From Cellvibrionales bacterium UBA2511 (GTDB taxonomy: Bacteria; Pseudomonadota; Gammaproteobacteria; Pseudomonadales; Porticoccaceae): a stretch of DNA of 8,048 nt. Below, piece after piece: positions 1 to 6,169 of the stretch (position 1 is the stretch's first letter; each line of letters starts with the position of its first letter). The notes under the pieces are model-generated. The model saw only the letters and a program-made list of their open reading frames with translations, did not search any database and was not told the origin of the DNA. The position numbers and the translations under genes are program-made. The stretch lies in NCBI GenBank assembly GCA_002341315.1, contig DDNV01000104.1, positions 19,168 to 27,215 of the forward strand, given 5' to 3'.

Positions 1-1
1 T

Positions 2-595
2 TTTGATCAGCCGATATTGCCGCCGATTGTAGATCTTGTGCACGGCCTTGCCTCCCGGGGAGATACGGAAAGGCGTGTGCTGGTTTATCTGCCGTTTGAA
101 GATCAGGATGCACTTTTGCCGCTGTTTCGCCAGTTTCCCCACTATGAGTTTTACATTTACGCCCCGGGTCAACGTTGGCGTGACGATGGTCATTTGCATA
201 CCCGTCCGCTGAGTCGGGACGGTTTTCAGCAGGATCTGATCGACAGCCATTGGGTAATCTGTAATGCGGGATTTGAATTGATCAGTGAAGCCCTGCAGCT
301 TGGCAAACGGATTATGGCCAAGCCGCTCCGCGGACAGATAGAACAACTGGCCAATGCTGCTGCCCTGGAGCAGCTCGGTTACGCTGCCATTGAGGACCGC
401 ATTGACCGCGCCGCTCTGGCGTTCTGGTTTGATTGCGAGCCGGTGGCGCCCCGCATCGGTTACCCCGATGTCGCCACGGCACTGGCGCGTTGGATTTATG
501 ATGGCTGTACCGAGACGGTGGCATCCCTCAGTGACCAGTTGTGGCACGAAACGGACCGGGGTCGCGGTTCCTGGAAAATAGGCCGGGTCGCCTGA
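2..595 (+). CDS. GT-B type glycosyltransferase, C-terminal part (5' end outside window)
   Basis: The frame is open from the left edge (first full codon at position 2) to a TGA at 593-595. About 198 residues are visible and the real start lies upstream; a TTG at 17 is an internal codon, not a credible start. The fragment resembles the C-terminal nucleotide-sugar-binding half of GT-B enzymes of the MurG/GT28-like kind, including the MJ1255-type glycosyltransferase family. The key stretch is at 257-370: VICNAGFELISEALQLGKR, then an invariant-looking E-Q dipeptide (341-346) and N-A-x-x-L-E-x-L-G-Y. This is the usual NAG-x5-EAL-x-G ... EQ-x2-NA pattern that contacts the donor sugar nucleotide. A short hydrophobic strand (VLVYLPF, 77-97) before it suits a Rossmann-like fold. 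No membrane segment is visible. Donor and acceptor cannot be told. It ends 11 bases before the end of umuC, which is convergent. The superfamily call is fairly secure; the role is unknown. Confidence 0.75.
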   Translation, partial: FDQPILPPIVDLVHGLASRGDTERRVLVYLPFEDQDALLPLFRQFPHYEFYIYAPGQRWRDDGHLHTRPLSRDGFQQDLIDSHWVICNAGFELISEALQLGKRIMAKPLRGQIEQLANAAALEQLGYAAIEDRIDRAALAFWFDCEPVAPRIGYPDVATALARWIYDGCTETVASLSDQLWHETDRGRGSWKIGRVA

Positions 596-606
596 GGTCA
601 GTGGCG

Positions 607-1860
607 TCAGGTTCGGATAACGGGCAGATCATGCCAGCGGGTCGTGTAGGCCGGTGAGCAGTACTGCTGGCGCATCGGCCAGCCCTGACTCCGCCCTGCG
701 CTGGCGAGAAAAGCGGCACCGTGACCATAGCGCCGGTTGATGGCATCCAGCGTCTGCATCAGTATGTCCGTGTGGGAATTTTGATGATTCTGGAAGATAT
801 CGGCCTGTTGATGTTTGCGTGATATCAGTTCAATCAGGCCGACCCCGGCTTTCAGATAGGCATACCCCGGCCGGTAGATGGCCCGCACTGCCTGTCTGGC
901 ATGAGCGGCGATCAGCCGGCTGTCGTCGGTGTCAAAGGGCAGCTGTACCACGGTGCTATTGCTGTAGTAGTCAGGCTGGTGGGGCGATGTATGGATGAAA
1001 ACCTGGATGGTCCGGACCAGATGCCGTTGCTTGCGCAATTTTTCCGTCGCGTTGCTGGCATAGAGACTGACCGCCTTCAGCAGAGGTTCCATCGTGGTGG
1101 GTTTCCGACCGAAAGACCGCGTGCAGTAAATCTGCTTTTTGTCGGCTGGCACCTCTTCGAGCGCCATGCAGGAAGTGCCGTTTAGCTCTGCCACGGTGCG
1201 CTCGACACAGACATTGAAGCACTGACGGATCATTTTCGGATTGCTGTCGGCCAGTTCCCCGGCGCTGTGAATACCCATTCCGGCCAGCTTCTGACCGAGT
1301 CGTGAGCCAATACCCCATACTTTGGTAGCCGGTACCTGGCGCAGTAACCACTGCCATTTTCCGGGTCTGTCCAGCAGACAGACACCGTCATACCCCGGGA
1401 TGTTTTTTGCGCCGTAGTTGGCCAGTTTCGCCAGTGTCTTGCTGGGTGCCAGGCCGACACTGACCGGCATGCGCACCTGTTGCCAGAGAGCCCGTTTGAT
1501 GGTCAGGCCGTACGGTTGCAACGGCAGATCCATGCCTGCCAGGTCCAGAAACATTTCATCAATGCTGTAAATTTCTATGTTCGGGCTGAAATGGCGCAGG
1601 CTGTCCATCACCCGGCGGGATATATCGCCATAGAGCCGGAAGTTACCGGAAAATACATGGACCTTGTGCCGCTCCAGCAACGGCCGGATTTTGAAATAGG
1701 CTTGCAGGTCGGGAATGCCGAGCGCCTTGGCCTCCTTTGAGCGGGCAATCACACAGCCGTCGTTATTGCTCAAGACTACCACTGGCTTGTTGCGCAGGTC
1801 CGGTCGAAAAATCTGCTCACAACTGGCGTAGCAGCTGTTGCAGTCAACTAGCGCAAACAT
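607..1860 (-). CDS. umuC: DNA polymerase V catalytic subunit UmuC (Y-family translesion polymerase)
   Basis: This 417-residue protein is nearly the length of E. coli UmuC (422) and collinear with it. UmuC with two UmuD' copies forms Pol V, which synthesises across lesions at stalled forks at the price of mutations. Visible residues: the N-terminal MFALVDCNSCYASCE holds the first metal-binding Asp (D6) and the tyrosine steric gate (Y11); YSIDEMFLD carries the D101/E102 catalytic pair at the same numbers as in E. coli. Palm and fingers occupy about 1-170, and a thumb with helix-hairpin-helix-like VWGIGSRLGQKLAGMGI lies at 181-197. The little finger follows. QADIF at 352-356 sits where the beta-clamp-binding pentapeptide is expected. 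The C terminus SPAYTTRWHDLPV is a family signature. The ATG at 1858-1860 lies inside the end of umuD (13-base overlap) and has no clear Shine-Dalgarno, so translation is probably coupled to umuD. The gene looks intact. Confidence 0.97.
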   Translation of the reverse strand: MFALVDCNSCYASCEQIFRPDLRNKPVVVLSNNDGCVIARSKEAKALGIPDLQAYFKIRPLLERHKVHVFSGNFRLYGDISRRVMDSLRHFSPNIEIYSIDEMFLDLAGMDLPLQPYGLTIKRALWQQVRMPVSVGLAPSKTLAKLANYGAKNIPGYDGVCLLDRPGKWQWLLRQVPATKVWGIGSRLGQKLAGMGIHSAGELADSNPKMIRQCFNVCVERTVAELNGTSCMALEEVPADKKQIYCTRSFGRKPTTMEPLLKAVSLYASNATEKLRKQRHLVRTIQVFIHTSPHQPDYYSNSTVVQLPFDTDDSRLIAAHARQAVRAIYRPGYAYLKAGVGLIELISRKHQQADIFQNHQNSHTDILMQTLDAINRRYGHGAAFLASAGRSQGWPMRQQYCSPAYTTRWHDLPVIRT

Positions 1861-2273
1861 CGGTGATGGCGCACGGAGTGGACGACGACCCCCTCAATGA
1901 TCAATTCAGTATTGTCATGCAGCTCGATCGGGGGGTAGCGAAGATTGCCGGCGCGCAGTAACCGCTCGTTGAGATCCAGTACCTTGCAGGTCAGTTCACC
2001 GTCGATGGCGGCGATCACCACATCGCCATGTTGGGGTTGCAGGGCGCGATCTACCACCAGCAGGTCGCCACTGAAAATACCGAAGCCGGTCATTGAATCG
2101 CCTTCGGCACGGGCAAAGAATGTGGCAGCCGGATGTTTTACCAGATAGTTGTGAATATCCAGTGGCCTCTCGACAAAATCGTCTGCGGGGCTTGGAAAGC
2201 CCGCGCTTACCGTTGCGCCAAATAGGGGTATGCAGCGGTCAGTGGCGGTCGGCATCAAAAGGGATGTTTTCAT
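1848..2273 (-). CDS. umuD: UmuD, LexA-like self-cleaving subunit of DNA polymerase V
   Basis: A 141-residue S24-family protein (E. coli UmuD: 139). On RecA filaments UmuD cuts off its own N-terminal arm, and UmuD' then activates UmuC. With the ATG at 2271-2273 the landmarks fall on E. coli numbering: cleavage site A24-G25 in SAGFPSP, nucleophile S60 in EGDSM, and general-base K97 in TCKVL. A GTG one codon upstream (2274-2276) is possible, but the exact match of S60/K97 favours the ATG. A second in-frame ATG at 2253-2255 would shorten the arm by six residues. The scissile bond is Ala-Gly, as in LexA, instead of the Cys-Gly of E. coli UmuD. No Shine-Dalgarno precedes the start (bases read TTTTGGCGTG), and the LexA box begins only ten bases upstream. 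It overlaps umuC by 13 bases, so the two are one transcription unit. Confidence 0.96.
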   Translation of the reverse strand: MKTSLLMPTATDRCIPLFGATVSAGFPSPADDFVERPLDIHNYLVKHPAATFFARAEGDSMTGFGIFSGDLLVVDRALQPQHGDVVIAAIDGELTCKVLDLNERLLRAGNLRYPPIELHDNTELIIEGVVVHSVRHHRCLR

Positions 2274-2279
2274 CACGCC

Positions 2280-2308
2280 AAAATACTGTATAAATAAACA
2301 GTATTCAA
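2280..2308 (-). promoter_or_regulatory. Predicted sigma70 promoter of umuDC
   Basis: Read on the minus strand, TTGAAT (2303-2308, 4 of 6 to consensus) is followed after exactly 17 bases by TATTTT (2280-2285, 4 of 6). The CTGT-N8-ACAG core of the LexA box fills that spacer. Transcription would then begin about 7 bases past the -10, at or within a base or two of the ATG at 2273, giving a leaderless or nearly leaderless mRNA. A second -10 reading, TATACA at 2287-2292, lacks a good -35 and would still leave a leader of only about 7 bases. This is a motif-based prediction; the LexA box is much more certain than the exact start point. Confidence 0.5.
2284..2303. promoter_or_regulatory. LexA-binding SOS box of umuDC
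   Basis: The 20-bp site fits the gammaproteobacterial LexA consensus TACTG(TA)5CAGTA closely. It has CTGT at 2286-2289 and ACAG at 2298-2301, separated by an all-A/T 8-bp centre, with TA flanks on both sides. The outer arms are perfectly palindromic (TACTGTA at one end, ACAGTA at the other). It lies between fghA and umuD and fills the spacer of the predicted umuD promoter, so bound LexA should block RNA polymerase until RecA-stimulated LexA cleavage. The neighbouring umuDC genes make the assignment very safe. Confidence 0.95.
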
Positions 2309-2351
2309 TGAAATTGTAGGATGCCGGTGGAAAATCTTTATTTCTGTGAGG

Positions 2352-3185
2352 TTAGAGGTGTCGGGCGTGAAAACGGAGGTGATCACCGATAAAGGAGCTG
2401 ATAAAGAAATAGCTGTGGTCGTAACCCGGTCGATAGCGAATATCCAGCGGGTACCCCGCCTGTTGCGCCGCCTCGGCCAGCAGATGGGGTTTCAGTTGTG
2501 AGTCGAGAAAGTCATCTGCTTGACCCTGGTCGACCAGCATGGGGAGGTGGTGGGGTGCCTGCCTGATCAGTTCGCAGCTGTCGTACTGTCGCCAGCCGTC
2601 CCGGTCATCCCCCAGGTAAGTGCCGAGGGCCTTTTCGCCCCAGGGGCAGCGCATGGGGGAGCAGACCGGTGCAAATGCCGATACCGAGCGATAGCGGTCG
2701 GGGTTTTTCAGGGCGATGGTCAGCGCACCGTGGCCCCCCATGGAGTGGCCGGATATGGCGATTTTTTCGTTATCCACTGGAAAATGGTGATTGATAAGGT
2801 GAGGCAGCTCATCCACGACATAATCGTACATACGGTAGTGCCTGTCCCAGGGCCGCCGGGTGGCATTGAGATAAAATCCAGCGCCCAGACCAAAATCATA
2901 GGCGCCTGCCGGATCATCGGGCACCCCTTCACCTCGGGGGCTGGTGTCCGGCGCTATCAGCGCGATACCGTATTCTGCCGCATAGCGTTGCGCCCCCGCC
3001 TTGAGGACAAAATTTTCATCCGTGCAGGTCAGGCCGGACAGCCAATACAGTGCCGGTACAGCCCGCTGGTCCGCCTGGGGTGGCAGGTAAATGGAGAATG
3101 TCATGTCACAGTGGACCGAATCCGCCCGGTGCCGGAAGCGGAGCTGCTGGCCGTCGAAACAGCGATGGGCGCCGATTTGTTCCAT
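2352..3185 (-). CDS. fghA: S-formylglutathione hydrolase
   Basis: A 277-residue cytoplasmic alpha/beta-hydrolase of the esterase D / FrmB family. It hydrolyses S-formylglutathione to formate and glutathione, the second enzymatic step of glutathione-dependent formaldehyde detoxification. The nucleophile elbow is G-H-S-M-G-G (residues 146-151, Ser148). The acid is D224 or D225 in DQGQADDFL, and the base is His257 in GYDHSYFFI. The family signatures [13 protein letters not shown] (47-59) and [13 protein letters not shown] (80-92) are present, the latter forming part of the active-site wall. Length equals the E. coli FrmB/YeiG size, and no signal peptide is seen. The ATG at 3183-3185 follows frmA by 14 bases, with an AAAGAGA-like ribosome site in the gap, so it is cotranscribed with frmA. 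No terminator hairpin is visible between its stop and the umuD LexA box. Confidence 0.96.
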   Translation of the reverse strand: MEQIGAHRCFDGQQLRFRHRADSVHCDMTFSIYLPPQADQRAVPALYWLSGLTCTDENFVLKAGAQRYAAEYGIALIAPDTSPRGEGVPDDPAGAYDFGLGAGFYLNATRRPWDRHYRMYDYVVDELPHLINHHFPVDNEKIAISGHSMGGHGALTIALKNPDRYRSVSAFAPVCSPMRCPWGEKALGTYLGDDRDGWRQYDSCELIRQAPHHLPMLVDQGQADDFLDSQLKPHLLAEAAQQAGYPLDIRYRPGYDHSYFFISSFIGDHLRFHARHL

Positions 3186-3199
3186 GGTCGGATCTCTTT

Positions 3200-4306
3200 C
3201 TAGTAGCGTATCACCGAGCGAATGCTCTCACCGGCATGCATCAGGTCGAAAGCCCGGTTGATGTCGTCCAGCGGCATGGTATGGGTGATCAGCGAGTCGA
3301 TGTCAATTTTGCCATCCATGTACCAGTCGACAATTTTGGGTACATCGGTGCGTCCCCGTGCGCCGCCGAAAGCAGTACCGCGCCAGGAACGCCCGGTGAC
3401 CAACTGAAACGGGCGCGTGGCAATTTCCTTGCCGGCGCCGGCGACCCCGACGATACAGCTCTCTCCCCAGCCTTTGTGACAGCACTCCAGAGCCTGGCGC
3501 ATGACGTTGACATTGCCAATGCACTCGAAGCTGTAATCCACCCCGCCGCCGGTGATTTCCACCAGATGTCCAACTACATCATCCACCTCTGACGGGTTGA
3601 CGAAATCGGTCATGCCGAACTGTTTTGCCAGCGCAGCCTTGGCGGGATTCAGGTCGATGCCGATGATCCGTGTGGCGCCAACCATTCTGGCACCCTGAAT
3701 GACATTGAGGCCGATACCGCCGAGACCAAATACGGCGACGGTGGAGCCCGGTTCCACTTTCATGGTGAAGGCCACCGCACCGATACCGGTGGTCACACCG
3801 CAGCCGATGTAGCAGATTTTTTCGAAGGGCGCGTCCTCGCGGACTTTCGCCAGAGCAATTTCCGGCAGCACGGTAAAGTTGGCAAAGGTGGAGCAACCCA
3901 TGTAGTGAAGCAGGGGTTGCCCGTCGAGGGAAAACCGGCTGGTGCCATCGGGCATCAACCCCTGACCCTGGGTGCTTCGGATAGCCTGACAGAGATTGGT
4001 TTTGGGATTGAGGCAGAAATCGCATTCCCGGCATTCCGGGGTGTATAGGGGAATCACGTGATCGCCGGGCTTGAGGTTTTTAACCCCGGCGCCCACCTCC
4101 AGCACAACCCCGGCGCCCTCGTGACCGAGGATGGTCGGGAAAACACCTTCCGGATCATCGCCGGAGAGGGTGAAGGCATCGGTGTGACAAACGCCAGTGG
4201 CCTTGATCTCCACCAGCACTTCCCCGGCTCTCGGTCCCTGCAGGTCAACTTCAACCACTTCGAGGGGTTTGCCTGCGCCAAAAGCGACCGCTGCACGTGT
4301 TTTCAT
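3200..4306 (-). CDS. frmA: S-(hydroxymethyl)glutathione dehydrogenase / class III alcohol dehydrogenase
   Basis: A 368-residue zinc-dependent medium-chain dehydrogenase, the usual length for class III ADH. It oxidises S-hydroxymethylglutathione (formaldehyde plus glutathione) to S-formylglutathione with NAD+; family members also reduce S-nitrosoglutathione. Catalytic zinc ligands are C40 (GVCHTD), H62 with E63 (GHEGAG) and C169 ([11 protein letters not shown]). The four structural zinc cysteines are C92, C95, C98 and C106. The Rossmann motif is GLGGIG at 194-199, with D218 at the end of the second strand favouring NAD over [14 protein letters not shown] (306-315) is a class III signature. The ATG at 4304-4306 has a GGAGA ribosome site about nine bases upstream. 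It is the first gene of an operon with fghA. No frmR-like repressor gene is adjacent: the gene upstream is a phosphate transporter. Confidence 0.97.
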   Translation of the reverse strand: MKTRAAVAFGAGKPLEVVEVDLQGPRAGEVLVEIKATGVCHTDAFTLSGDDPEGVFPTILGHEGAGVVLEVGAGVKNLKPGDHVIPLYTPECRECDFCLNPKTNLCQAIRSTQGQGLMPDGTSRFSLDGQPLLHYMGCSTFANFTVLPEIALAKVREDAPFEKICYIGCGVTTGIGAVAFTMKVEPGSTVAVFGLGGIGLNVIQGARMVGATRIIGIDLNPAKAALAKQFGMTDFVNPSEVDDVVGHLVEITGGGVDYSFECIGNVNVMRQALECCHKGWGESCIVGVAGAGKEIATRPFQLVTGRSWRGTAFGGARGRTDVPKIVDWYMDGKIDIDSLITHTMPLDDINRAFDLMHAGESIRSVIRY

Positions 4307-4341
4307 CCGTTAGGTTCTCCATCTTTAGAAGTTTGCTCACG

Positions 4342-4370
4342 ACTATAGTCAGTTGCTCGTGGGGTGGCAA
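4342..4370 (-). promoter_or_regulatory. Predicted sigma70 promoter of frmA-fghA
   Basis: On the minus strand TTGCCA (4365-4370, 5 of 6 to the -35 consensus) and TATAGT (4342-4347, 5 of 6 to the -10) are separated by exactly 17 bases. Transcription should start near 4335, giving a leader of about 30 bases with the GGAGA ribosome site of frmA. The -10 lies within a perfect 10-bp palindrome GACTATAGTC (4341-4350), flanked by direct TTGCTC copies (plus strand, 4333-4338 and 4353-4358). The fit is good but not tested. Confidence 0.6.
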
Positions 4371-4395
4371 ACGGGGCATGAGTGGCAAATTGCCA
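4364..4395. promoter_or_regulatory. Candidate operator: repeated TGGCAA half-sites upstream of frmA
   Basis: A perfect palindrome TGGCAA-A-TTGCCA lies at 4383-4395. A third copy of the half-site, within a direct repeat GTGGCAAA (4364-4371 and 4382-4389, 18 bp apart), coincides with the predicted -35 of frmA. The palindrome is centred about 54 bp upstream of the predicted start. With a one-base centre it cannot fold as an RNA hairpin, so a dimeric DNA-binding protein is the natural reading. The regulator is unknown. The stretch lies just past the end of the phosphate transporter gene (stop at 4412-4414). Confidence 0.4.
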
Positions 4396-4411
4396 AATGG
4401 GATTCTGGTGG

Positions 4412-6043
4412 CTACCTGGCCTCGACCAGATCCCTGACAGCGGTTGCCAGCATCTGATTGGATACCAGGATTTCCCGGTTGACATTGAGTAGTGTCGAGA
4501 GGGGGACCCCGATACCATCGCCATCGCTGTAGCGGGTAATCATTTGATGGAGACGGTCGTGGGACAGATTGATTTCAGTGTCCAGTTGCTCGCGCTTTTC
4601 GGCAACCAGTATGAGGTCGGTTTTTTCCAGCAGGTTGAGCAGGTGCCGGTAAATGGCCCGGGTATCGTGGCGGATGGTTTCTATCATTTCTTCATCGTCG
4701 GACTGCATCCGCAATTCCACGATGTTGAGGCGTATGTCCTTGAAGCTTTTGGCGCTGAAGACCATATCCCTGGCCGCGTGCAACAGCCCGGACACAATCT
4801 GTGCTTCATCGCTACTGGCCTTTTCCTGCAAGACTCTGTTGGCATAGTGCAGGATTTGCTGCTCGGTGTGTTTGATATCCGCGTACTGGTCATCGTAGCT
4901 GGGGTTTTTGAGACTGATTTCACGATATACCCGATAGCCCTCGTATTCCTGTAGCAGTTCTTGCGGGCGTATTTTCAGCACCCGAAGATTGAGGAGGATG
5001 ACCCGGTAAAACAGCCGGATCACTTCCTGGTGAATGGCTTCACTGGCGGCATCGCTGACGCTGGCCGGAACCTTGGTGATGAATTGACAGCCACTGCCAT
5101 CCTCGTCGGCAAAGCGGTTTTGCAGCCAGCGGGCGAACGGTGAGATAAAAGGCAAAAACAGAAGAATCGCAAACAGGTTGAATAGCGAGTGGTACAGCAC
5201 CACCGCGTACATTGGGTCCTGTACCGTGAGGATATCGCTAATCAGCTGCAGGGTCGGGTACAAAAATACCAGCCCGATCAGGGTGGACAGCAGGTGGAAG
5301 ATAAAGTGGGCCAGCGCCACCCGGTGTTTGTCCGGCGAGCCCTTCAAGCTGCCGAGAACGACCGTGACGGTGGTGCCCAGATTTGCGCCTGCCATGATGG
5401 CTGCCGCGGTGGTGAGCGGCATAACCTCGGCGTGAATTGCGCTCAGTACAATCATCATGGTGGCTGAGCTGGATTGAACCAATGCTGTAAATAACAGGCC
5501 GCCCAGCGCGTAGAACAGAATCGGGTAATCGGCAAATACTCCGGGAATACTCTGCTCGGCCAGTGTCCCCATATTGGTTTTCATGAAATCGAGCCCCATC
5601 AGCAGCAGTCCCAGTCCGAGCAGCAATCTGGCTTGACTGTGGCGCCGATGTTCCGAGCTGATAAAGACGGTGCCGAGTGTCCCCACGGCCAGTAGCGGCA
5701 TGGCATATTCTGTGAGACTGAGTTTGAAACCGATGGTGGCGACAATCCATCCGGTGAAGGTGGTGCCCAGGCTGGCACCGAAAATGACCCCCAGAGCGTT
5801 GGCCATAGTGAGGATTCCTGCCCCCACAAAGGCCAGCACGATAAGACCGACCATGGAACTGCTCTGCAGACAGGCCGTGCTGACGATGCCCATCATGACA
5901 CCGCGTACCGGCGTATTGGTGTAATCCCTCAGTACGTGGCGGAAGGCGCGGGTGCCGAGTGTGCGCAACGCCTGTTCCAGAATCATCATCCCGTAAAGGA
6001 AAATACCCAGTCCGGCCACCAGTTCCCAGGGTTGAAACGGCAT
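4412..6043 (-). CDS. Na+/phosphate cotransporter (NptA/YjbB type) with C-terminal PhoU-like domain
   Basis: A 543-residue inner-membrane protein of the PNaS family, the size of E. coli YjbB. It should couple phosphate movement to sodium; in bacteria such proteins have been linked to both uptake and export. The membrane half (about 1-305) is an inverted duplication. The first repeat has LQSSS (59-63) and GASLGTT (89-95); the second has VQSSS (189-193) and GANLGTT (219-225), the QSSS motifs being the expected substrate/Na+ site. The rest (about 330-540) is charged and helical, resembling the PhoU-like domain commonly fused in this family and probably cytoplasmic. The ATG at 6041-6043 has a GGAG about 12 bases upstream, a somewhat long spacing. 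No pst, phoBR or free phoU gene is nearby. It lies on the same strand as frmA, 105 bases away, but frmA has its own predicted promoter. Confidence 0.93.
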   Translation of the reverse strand: MPFQPWELVAGLGIFLYGMMILEQALRTLGTRAFRHVLRDYTNTPVRGVMMGIVSTACLQSSSMVGLIVLAFVGAGILTMANALGVIFGASLGTTFTGWIVATIGFKLSLTEYAMPLLAVGTLGTVFISSEHRRHSQARLLLGLGLLLMGLDFMKTNMGTLAEQSIPGVFADYPILFYALGGLLFTALVQSSSATMMIVLSAIHAEVMPLTTAAAIMAGANLGTTVTVVLGSLKGSPDKHRVALAHFIFHLLSTLIGLVFLYPTLQLISDILTVQDPMYAVVLYHSLFNLFAILLFLPFISPFARWLQNRFADEDGSGCQFITKVPASVSDAASEAIHQEVIRLFYRVILLNLRVLKIRPQELLQEYEGYRVYREISLKNPSYDDQYADIKHTEQQILHYANRVLQEKASSDEAQIVSGLLHAARDMVFSAKSFKDIRLNIVELRMQSDDEEMIETIRHDTRAIYRHLLNLLEKTDLILVAEKREQLDTEINLSHDRLHQMITRYSDGDGIGVPLSTLLNVNREILVSNQMLATAVRDLVEAR

Positions 6044-6092
6044 AGTTGGAATGATCTCCAGAAGACTTGCGCTGACAGGTTGTTTTCCAAAA

Positions 6093-6123
6093 AGTGTAGC
6101 AGGGAACCTGGCGATAGGGTCAA
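6093..6123 (-). promoter_or_regulatory. Possible promoter of the Na+/phosphate cotransporter gene
   Basis: On the minus strand TTGACC (6118-6123) and an extended -10, TGCTACACT (6093-6101, hexamer TACACT at 6093-6098), are 19 bases apart. The long spacer may be tolerated because of the TGn extension. Its -35 touches the base of the terminator stem of the upstream RND gene. A start near 6086 would give a leader of about 40 bases. It is the best candidate in this gap, but weak. Confidence 0.3.
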
Positions 6124-6157
6124 AAACCGCAACAGGCCATAAGCTGTTGCGGTTTTT
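6122..6157 (-). terminator. Rho-independent terminator of the RND exporter gene
   Basis: A perfect 14-bp inverted repeat (AAAAACCGCAACAG at 6122-6135 against its complement at 6144-6157) encloses an 8-base loop. On the minus strand the GC-rich stem CCGCAACAG/CTGTTGCGG is followed by a run of five T, twelve bases past the stop codon of the RND gene. The A-tract on the other arm makes it formally bidirectional, but no plus-strand gene needs it here. Confidence 0.9.
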
Positions 6158-6169
6158 AAAGGGCCCTTG

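Noticed and set aside
591..611. CCTGA ... TCAGG inverted repeat at the convergent ends of the glycosyltransferase and umuC genes, as a shared terminator
   Set aside because: The stem is only 5 bp with an 11-base loop and there is no T-tract. The symmetry follows largely from the two opposed TGA stop codons.
2304..2351. Search for a terminator between fghA and the LexA box
   Set aside because: No stem of useful length followed by T residues was found on the minus strand; none is annotated.
2520..3592. Long plus-strand open frames opposite fghA and frmA (2520-3203 and 3050-3592)
   Set aside because: They are antisense to two genes with complete catalytic motifs, resemble no known protein, and are expected from the codon bias of moderately GC-rich genes. 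Both overlap each other and cross the fghA start.
4383..4395. TGGCA...TTGC read as a sigma54 promoter
   Set aside because: Sigma54 sites need 12 bases from the first G of the -24 GG to the G of the -12 GC; here the distance is about 8, so the palindrome is better explained as an operator.
6159..6168. AAGGGCCCTT palindrome just after the RND stop codon
   Set aside because: It is a 10-bp self-complementary stretch with no loop, next to a far stronger terminator. It is probably chance in GC-rich DNA.
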